NCBI GenBank assembly: GCA_009663005.1
Contig: VIGQ01001554.1
Span: 1 to 40,476 of the forward strand
DNA from: Actinidia chinensis
Lineage: Eukaryota; Streptophyta; Magnoliopsida; Ericales; Actinidiaceae
Length of the DNA: 40,476 nucleotides
Reading direction: 5' to 3'
Numbering within the stretch: position 1 is the stretch's first letter; every line of letters begins with the position of its first letter. A program made the position numbers and the translations under genes. The notes beneath the pieces are model-generated. The model was not told the DNA's origin. It made no database searches and saw only the letters and a list, made by a program, of their open reading frames with translations. Positions 34,480 to 40,476 of the stretch are shown piece by piece.

Positions 34480-35100
34480 CAGGGTTTACACTCAATCCAT
34501 GCTGGTGACTAGAATCCTAAAATTCCGGACGACACTCCAAAGCTGCATTGGAGGATTCAAATCATAGATGGCGACGCAGGAGCTAAAATGCTTCTTTAAG
34601 GTGGGCGATGTGGTTCGGATGATGGAGACTTTTAACCAGATATCATCTAAGTATACTTCATGGTCTTCCCAATTTGTTCCTGAAACATTCTTCAGACTAA
34701 TTTGATACGTCGACCCAGCGTTCTCACCCCGAACGGAGACTTGTAAACACTTATAGCCCCAGCTCTGTGATTAAAGAGGTTTTATCAATGTCAGGAGGGT
34801 AACATTTTTGATCTGGTGATCTCCGGAAGGCATCCATAAAAATCAGAGTCGTTGCTTGGAGGGGGGGGGGGGTGGCGTCGACTATTTAAGTCGATTTTGG
34901 GCAAGGAAAACTATCTTGGGCAAAGGCCTTGTTGAGGTCGGTGTGTGAAATCGACGCATACTTCCACTTTCTCCTTTTGGGGGCGGACTACGGACTGGCG
35001 AGCCAATCGGATAGTGGTGCTTACGGACGACGTTAGCTTGATGAGCTTCTTATTTACTTCGTTCTCAATGACCCCTCCGGCGGTAGGGGGCAAATTTCTT
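34480..35100 (-). pseudogene. pol: reverse transcriptase domain
   Basis: The order of motifs on the minus strand is right for a Ty3/gypsy RT: EVNKKLIK, then RLARQSVVRPQKEK-VCVDFT (34,950-35,050), a PLPKID-like piece, VDAT, then FMDAF with catalytic Asp at 34,832-34,834, DIDKTSLITELGL, and EVYLDDIWL with the YLDD codons at 34,642-34,653. Both catalytic positions, the FMD Asp and the DD pair, are intact. A 12-nt homopolymer (34,861-34,872) sits between VDAT and FMDAF where relatives have a few ordinary codons. The function is copying element RNA into DNA inside the particle. Several frame changes are needed. Confidence 0.85.
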
Positions 35101-35499
35101 TGTTTTTGGCGAACTGAAGAAATTTTTCGGGTTGGTGAACAGCTTATGAATGGCGATTCAGGATCAATTGCCAGGAACGTCTCATGGCATGCGAAAGTTC
35201 GAGTCCTCTTCAGAAGTTATTAGCGAAACGAAGCTCCGGTAGTCCGTTGCCGATCATGATATGGCGATCAGGATTCTGAATGTATGGAGATAGGGATGAT
35301 TTTCTTCAAGAGGCTTGGTGTATGAGTTTCTATGGGATCCTCCAGGGTGGGAAGTTGTTCCACATAATCTCTTAGTATCTCTATGTCGTACCCACGTTTG
35401 TGCTGGCTTTGGGCGGACGGAATTGACGAGGGGGTCGGTGTGCGACTCTCATGGCTGAAAGAGCATTGTCTGGGCCACTTTTGTGATCCGCCCTTAATT

Positions 35500-35950
35500 C
35501 GCCTATTCCATGGGTGGGGAACTGAGCTTAGGTGATTTTACGGTCGAGGTGATCGCCTGATTCCTCCCAAAGTTGGAGCCCCGGATGGATTCTAAGGCGA
35601 GGGGCAATCTACACATTAAAATCATGCCATACGGTGGTCTGGTGGGGTTCAGTTTCCCAGAGTTATCGGAAATTGACCATCCCAGAGGGGCGTGTATTTC
35701 TACGAATCCGATCAGGGGGGGGTATGGAAAGGAGGTGCGCAACTTGTATAGCTATTTTCATTCTTTCGAAATACCGAGTAAACAAGATATCGCCAGCTCC
35801 ATTGTCGAAAAATCTTTGGACATGGAACATTGGCGATAACGGTTGAGACAACAAAGGAATCGTGCTGAGGTAGGTGATAAGACTCTCAAATATCATGGAT
35901 GAAGGTGCTGGGTGTTGGTCGGCAACATATTGGTGAGGAGAGATGAGTAG
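35500..35950 (-). pseudogene. pol: aspartic protease domain
   Basis: One minus-strand frame contains FFDNGAGDILFTRYFERMKI. The catalytic Asp codon is 35,804-35,806, and the motif is DNGAG where retroviral-type proteases usually have DTGA or DSGA; DNG variants are, to my knowledge, also seen in plant Ty3/gypsy elements. After one frame change, PLIGFVEIHAPLGW follows, matching the flap and Leu-Gly region of Tat-type proteases, then LGRN-like text near 35,540. In the family this protease cuts the Gag-Pol polyprotein. It lies between gag and RT as expected. Confidence 0.7.
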
Positions 35951-36179
35951 ATAGCTCTTCGGCCGGTCTAAGGGCATTTGGCTATTGCTTTTTCCTGGAT
36001 GAAAAAAAGTCGAAAATAACCCCCGATCCAAAAACCTCCGTGGATCGTTTGTAAATCACCCGCAGTTGGCTTTATCGCCAAACCTAATTTCTAGGGAGTT
36101 TGGCGGGGGCGCGTCGCGAAGTATTTCCTCAGAAAACCCCTTTTAATGAGATCGGCAAATTTGTTCTTTCAGCTAAAAA

Positions 36180-37502
36180 CAGTCTCAGCATCGGCCCATG
36201 GTCCCGGTGGAATTACAATACTTGGTCCTGTTTCTCTTATGGGGGTCAGCTGACTCCCGAGGCCACTTGAAGGAAATCTTTCCGTTTTTGTGCATCTTAA
36301 TTTCTGAGAGGACTTGGGCCACTGGGGCGTGAGTGGCGGGAGAATAGAAATAAAACTCGGGAGGCGCGACGGTAAGAGTAAGAGACGCCTATCGCTAGAC
36401 CGCTTTAGGATCTCGGTTAGGTATATTACCGCGTTTTCTTTTTTTTCCCTATAATCAGACCGGCTCTGTACGGTCTCTCTCTTATGATCATTCTTTTCCG
36501 ACGTCGACTCGTTTGGCCTCGGATAACTCCTCCGCGGCCGATTATACGGTCGGTTTTGCTAATGGAGGGCGGATAACTTTAGAATATTTGTGGAAAGGGG
36601 AGTCGAACAGCGGACCAGGTCGGGAGTCATTCCGCATTGCCATGATTACAAATTTTGTCGCTGGATCCTCAACTTCCAATACAGCATGATGAACCGTTTA
36701 GAAAATCTTTCAAGCTCTCGGTTTTCTTTGGTGAACGGTGAACAGGTGAGAACGCAATCTTCTGTCGATTTTGCAAGCTCATGAAATGGCGACAAAAGAA
36801 GAGTCGACTGAGATCGCAAAAAGAGTCCATGTTCAAGCGACCGTTTCGAAACCACGACCTGGCCGTTACTTTCAACAGTGCGCAGAAGGGAGAAGATTTG
36901 TCAGGACCTCATTGAGCAACCATGGAGGACATTCGGCTTTGTACGGTACAAGTGGGTTCCATGGATTCTGTCTTTTCCTTCAAAATGCCGAGCTGGTAGT
37001 TAGCTTAAAATTACGAAGAGATTCCAGCTCTAAATATCCTTTTCGTGATGCGGATCCGATTTTGTCTAATAACAAGGTCCACACATGGAGGCATGTTCCA
37101 GTGATAATGGAGTTTGGCTGTGCGTCCACATCTAAATCTTTTGCGAGGGGACTTGTTTCGGTACCTCGATTGATCGCCTCTGTGAGGACTCCTCCCCTTT
37201 ACCCTGGCTAAGTGTGACATACTTCTTAAAGAGGAACTCTTTTCACGTAAGGACGGGACTCGGTGTTCGGCCGCCTACCCCTCCTTTTACACACGGACTG
37301 TGTTCTAGGAACGAAAAACTCCCGAACGTTAGAGTGCGAATCGATCGATATCAGGGACGGATGGTACGCTGGAAGTTGGGTATTGGCAGCGGTGAGAGTT
37401 GCATTAGGCGCCATTATTCTCGTCATGATCCTCAGCTGCTCGGCCACAGTAGTGTATTCGCGGTGGCGGCCTTTCCAGATCTGGACTTGGCCTGAATGGC
37501 CA
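36180..37502 (-). pseudogene. gag: gag: Ty3/gypsy structural polyprotein, frameshifted
   Basis: Gag forms the particle that packages element RNA. The likely start is the ATG at 37,502 (minus), about 100 bp after the primer-binding site, opening MAIQAKSRSGKAA; nearby frames carry RIMAPNATLTAANTQLPA, typical of the N-terminal part. The capsid-like core is spread over frames between 36,590 and 36,900: LKVTARSWF, MSLQNRQK, ESLKDFLN, AVLEVEDPATKFVIMAM and RPGPLFDS, in the order and spacing of plant Gag capsids. Near 36,190-36,330 the line VAQVLSEIK, FKWPRES and NRTKYCN matches the region before the Gag zinc knuckle; the knuckle itself is damaged (CNSTGTMGRC then stop). At least five frame changes are needed. 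Transcription is from the LTR TATA box at 37,861. Confidence 0.8.
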
Positions 37503-37597
37503 TAGGATTGGGAATCTGTTACAAGGCGTCGCCCTATGGCACTTGGTCGGGGTAAGTTTGCGGATACGCAGGGCATAGAAGATTTGAGAAATTGTAG

Positions 37598-37614
37598 CTC
37601 CAACAGACGCGCCA
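37598..37614 (-). promoter_or_regulatory. tRNA primer-binding site
   Basis: Three bases inside the 5' LTR the minus strand reads TGGCGCGTCTGTTGGAG. This is close to the TGGCGCCGTCTGTGGGA type of site seen after the 5' LTR of many plant Ty3/gypsy elements, with one base missing and one added. It primes minus-strand cDNA synthesis in this family. I do not assign the tRNA with certainty. Confidence 0.7.
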
Positions 37615-37617
37615 AAT

Positions 37618-38297
37618 TGTGTCGGTAAAAAACGGGGACGAGCAACCCAACAGTCAAATATTGGTCGGTCTCCTCGGGGTACTGGCCTCGGATACTTTAA
37701 GGGCGACCTGCACAGACTTTCAACAGAGTAAGGCCGCGGGCGAGGCCCGCTCAAAAACACTCGGCGTGGGGAGATCAGACAAGGCAATAAAGCAGGTATA
37801 GGAGCAGAGGAGAGTTGTAGAGTATGTTGAGCGTACCTTTTAAACGAGGGGGGAAGTGGCCTTTTTATAGACGGAGCAATGGGCCGTGTCCATGGATAGG
37901 CGAGATCTGGGAAGGCAAGATGAAAAGACATTCGGAGTATAAGAGAATAATTGGAAGGCTTGCCATCTGGAGAGGGGTATCCCGTAATTGACGGTGCCAT
38001 CGAGGGGAGGAAAAATCTCCGCGCGAGGGCCGCGTTATAGATAGGAATTGGTGGAGATCGATCAAAGCCAGATTCTACCGCCAGGGCGAGGAGGAGACAA
38101 ACACCTGGCTCGGGAACGAGCTCAGTGGAGAAACTTGGCGCGGGGTCTCCATGCGAACGCCGGACTGTTTTACCTAGGTCAAGAGGGTCGGAGATAGGGA
38201 TCGGAAGATAATGCAACCTTCGGGGGATCATGGGGCGCCCAGTCTGTGATGGTGATAGGCGACGTTATTGCATTGCCGGTGGAGAATTTATCCCCAA
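37618..38297 (-). repeat. 5' LTR (right on the plus strand)
   Basis: Being upstream of gag on the minus strand, this copy carries the active promoter. It starts (minus strand) TGGGGATAAATTCTCC and ends ACCGACACA directly before the primer-binding site. Confidence 0.9.
37861..37869 (-). promoter_or_regulatory. TATA box of the 5' LTR
   Basis: The minus strand reads CTATAAAAAGG. Transcription of the genomic RNA would start about 30 bp further left, near 37,830, which sets U3 at roughly 37,835-38,297 and R-U5 at 37,618-37,830. Confidence 0.7.
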
Positions 38298-38302
38298 ACC
38301 TC
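38298..38302. repeat. Target-site duplication, right copy (ACCTC)
   Basis: It matches the 5 bp outside the left LTR. One extra A between the LTR end CCCCA and this site is assigned to the LTR. Confidence 0.7.
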
Positions 38303-39560
38303 GTTATATGATGAAGAATATTTATAAAGTGCCATTAAAATAATGCCCAAAATTAACAGATAAAAATATTCTTTTTCATAATTAAAAATTGTGTTTCGAT
38401 AAAGAGGCTTTCACATCGATGAATTCCCAAATTTTGAGAATGATATCACTGAAAAAACGCAAAACATCAAACGGTTTTGACGTTATGTTGTGTTGCGGTC
38501 TCGTGATATATTATAGTCAATTAAAACACAATACTAGTTTTATAAAAACAAGTAGGTTGAAAAACTGAAATTATTTAAACACGGGTAATTGCGAGCAAAG
38601 TTCCATTAATGCTCGATCGAACCGTTAGGATTTAACGTTCTCAACCAATTTCATCATGTCACCCAAATTGAAGATAAGGCGTATATCGCAATCGCGTCAT
38701 TAGATCACATTTAATGCATCCCAAAGTCATCAAAAAAGACAGACAGTGGCACCGAGCACCACCTCAGTTCTTGGGGTGATCGAATCGTCTATATATTAAA
38801 TATTACGGAGTACATCAATTGGAAACCAAAATAAAGTGATCTTATATCGATAGAAATTCGGCAGGAACAAAAAAATATCATTCAAATAGAAATTTTGGTC
38901 ATTCAAGAAGCATTCATAAACTCAATCGAGCCAAATTTTTAATGACGAATAGTAATCAAATACCACAACAAAATCAACAATTACAACTATTATGATTGAT
39001 GCAGGGGATGACTACGTATATTATGGTTGCAATAAAGGAAACTTAGATGTTATTAAGCGTCTATTGAACCAAATAGATATTAAGGGTCATTACCAAGTCA
39101 ATGTCTATGAGTGTTCAATCTAACCGTTTGGATTCAAGCCAATAATGTCCTTATTACCAAAAATGAAGAGAGATCATCGGACGGATATCCACGTGAGCGA
39201 GGGGAAATGTAATGCAATTCGGTTAAAGGCATTAAAATCTATACCGACAATGACCTCTGCAACTTGTATTATTCCGGTGATCGGACCCAACCATCGGTTA
39301 CGTCTTTGGATCTCCTCATTATACTCAAAAAAGTCATTTGATCTCTGACTAGAAAATTAACTGACAAGAATATTATAAATAATATTCAAAAATAGATCAA
39401 ATGACTTAATTAAAACTCAATCAATAGGATTGAACCAAATTTTACGAGAATAATTTATAGCATTGACAACAAAATCAACACCTCAATAGTAAAATTATTT
39501 TTGATGTTGGTAAGGCCCACCATCCCAACACTTTAATAAATTAGGTAACTATTAAAATGA
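38303..39560. other. AT-rich stretch without a gene
   Basis: No ORF worth calling. Two parts look distantly related: 38,610-38,680 and 39,112-39,175 both have TCRATCKAACCGTT, GGATT and, after a gap, CCAAATTGAAGA or CCAAAAATGAAGA. ACAACAAAATCAACA occurs at about 38,965 and 39,469, a possible transposon-end motif. Confidence 0.4.
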
Positions 39561-40434
39561 AAGTTCCTCATGCACAACTCTCATTCTTGTGAGAAAAATA
39601 TTCGTCCACCTATTGTTATTTTCAAGTATTTGGTGACAAAAAACATTTTCACACAGATAATACATGGGTGGACAAAATAATTTTTCTCACGCAAGACTTA
39701 CCTTTTTGTGAGGAAATTTTTCGTCACCAATTGTTTTGTTTAACAAATAATTATGTGACGAAACCGAAATAGTTCTCGTGACACACTTTCCTGTCACCTA
39801 GGGTTTTCATTAATTTAGTGACCAAAACATATTTCTTACAACAAAATGAATAGATTGATGTGACAAAATAATTTGTGAGTGATTCTTTCGCACCATTCAT
39901 TCAAAACAATTTGGGTAACGAAATAAGTTTATCACACAAATAGGTTTAGTTTACGAGATTTTTTTGTCATTGGTTGAGTTCAATCAATTTGATAACGCAT
40001 AGTTTTCTCACGCAAAATATACATGGGTGACGGAAATAATTTCTCACACAAAATTACTTACCGTTTGTGATGAATATTTTTCGTCACTATCGTTTCAAAT
40101 AATTGTAGTACCGAAACAATTTCTCAAAAAACACTTCGTTTTGTGAGAAAAAGAATTCGTCACGTATTGGGTTCAAGTTTTTAACTCTCAGGAGGGAACG
40201 TATTAGGACGAAAAAAAAAGTTCCTCACATAATTTTTTTTATTCTAATCGGTCAGCAACGAAATTTATGTTCTCAAATGGACAATATAGCGCACAAAAAA
40301 AAATTTTCGGCCTCTTTAATATTGTCCCTCCAATTGTGGACGAAATAAATTTATTTCACAAAAGTATGCATATTAGGGTGACGAATTTTACTTCGCACGC
40401 GCATGTCGTCACTGTTATACATTTTTGTTGTAGT
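39560..40434. mobile_element. Probable subterminal region of a CACTA-type DNA transposon
   Basis: GTGACGAAA-like motifs and their reverse complement TTTCGTCAC occur at least twelve times in both orientations, for example at about 39,632, 39,721, 39,754, 39,819, 39,860, 40,027, 40,080, 40,152, 40,338 and 40,377. Dense short motifs in alternating orientation are typical of the subterminal regions of plant CACTA elements, and the block closes with ATTTTTGTTGTAGT (40,421-40,434), close to the TTGTAGTG end of that class. The final G is missing and no sure left end was found. A foldback or other non-autonomous element is the alternative. Confidence 0.45.
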
Positions 40435-40476
40435 TTTATAGCTTGTCTTCAAAAGAAACAAAAGAGGGTAAGGCGG

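Larger units (their letters stand above)
27986..38297 (-). mobile_element. Ty3/gypsy LTR retrotransposon, Tat-like lineage, complete structure, broken ORFs
   Basis: This is a 10.3-kb element on the minus strand. Two LTRs of 672 and 680 bp match along their length; the ends are TG at the left and CA-like at the right, and the element is flanked by the same 5 bp, ACCTC. Inside, in transcription order from the right, come a primer-binding site, gag with a capsid-like region, a DNG-type aspartic protease, reverse transcriptase with FMDAF and YLDD, RNase H with FVDGS, and integrase with the D,D(35)E triad. Integrase after RNase H is the Ty3/gypsy order. The wording of gag, RT and integrase motifs, the absence of a chromodomain, the long region after integrase and the antisense gene there all point to the Tat lineage (relatives include Grande, RIRE2, Retand and Ogre). 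Every ORF has frameshifts; sequence error may explain many of them. Confidence 0.92.

Noticed and set aside
37404..38231. Longest ORF of the window, 275 codons, minus strand
   Set aside because: It starts in U3 upstream of the LTR TATA box and runs through R, U5 and the primer-binding site. It has no family-like motif except where it overlaps the gag start, and the equivalent frame in the other LTR is broken.

Overview
The window reads as nuclear DNA of a flowering plant, probably a satellite/retrotransposon junction of pericentromeric or other heterochromatic type. The grounds are a 23.4-kb tandem satellite with a nucleosome-sized unit, a Ty3/gypsy retrotransposon of the plant-specific Tat lineage carrying an antisense gene, and what looks like the subterminal region of a CACTA DNA transposon. 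I cannot name the species. No bacterial gene, CRISPR array, rRNA or tRNA gene was recognised.

Layout. (1) 1-23,420: an all head-to-tail satellite with a 161-bp monomer, about 145 copies. Marked variants recur at multiples of 161 bp, so the array has higher-order structure: a roughly 10-monomer block on the left, a cassette with a 66-bp deleted monomer used three times around 7-10 kb, and a mosaic built largely on 7-monomer spacing from 8.6 kb to the right edge. A 69-nt poly-T and two shorter homopolymer insertions interrupt it. (2) 23,421-27,980: low-copy-looking sequence with short ORFs and exon-like pieces on both strands, none identified. (3) 27,986-38,297: one LTR retrotransposon on the minus strand, flanked by the 5-bp duplication ACCTC, with two LTRs of about 675 bp, a primer-binding site, and gag, protease, reverse transcriptase, RNase H and integrase in Ty3/gypsy order, all broken by frameshifts. 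Between integrase and the 3' LTR lies a plus-strand gene (about 29.3-31.5 kb) resembling the antisense ORFs of Tat elements, preceded by a promoter-like block and followed by short tandem repeats where the sense and antisense genes converge. (4) 38,303-40,476: AT-rich DNA, the last 0.9 kb carrying many GTGACGAAA/TTTCGTCAC motifs in both orientations.

How the parts work together. The retrotransposon's sense genes would be transcribed leftward from a TATA box in the right-hand LTR; the antisense gene would be transcribed rightward from inside the element, and the two meet near 31.6-32.0 kb. The satellite is non-coding.

Quality caution. Single-base indels are very dense through most of the window, yet a few satellite blocks are perfectly in register at 161 bp. 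This is what a partly polished long-read consensus looks like. Frameshifts in the retrotransposon, and therefore pseudogene calls, may be sequence error rather than biology. All gene readings were made by eye from translated sequence; no database search was run.
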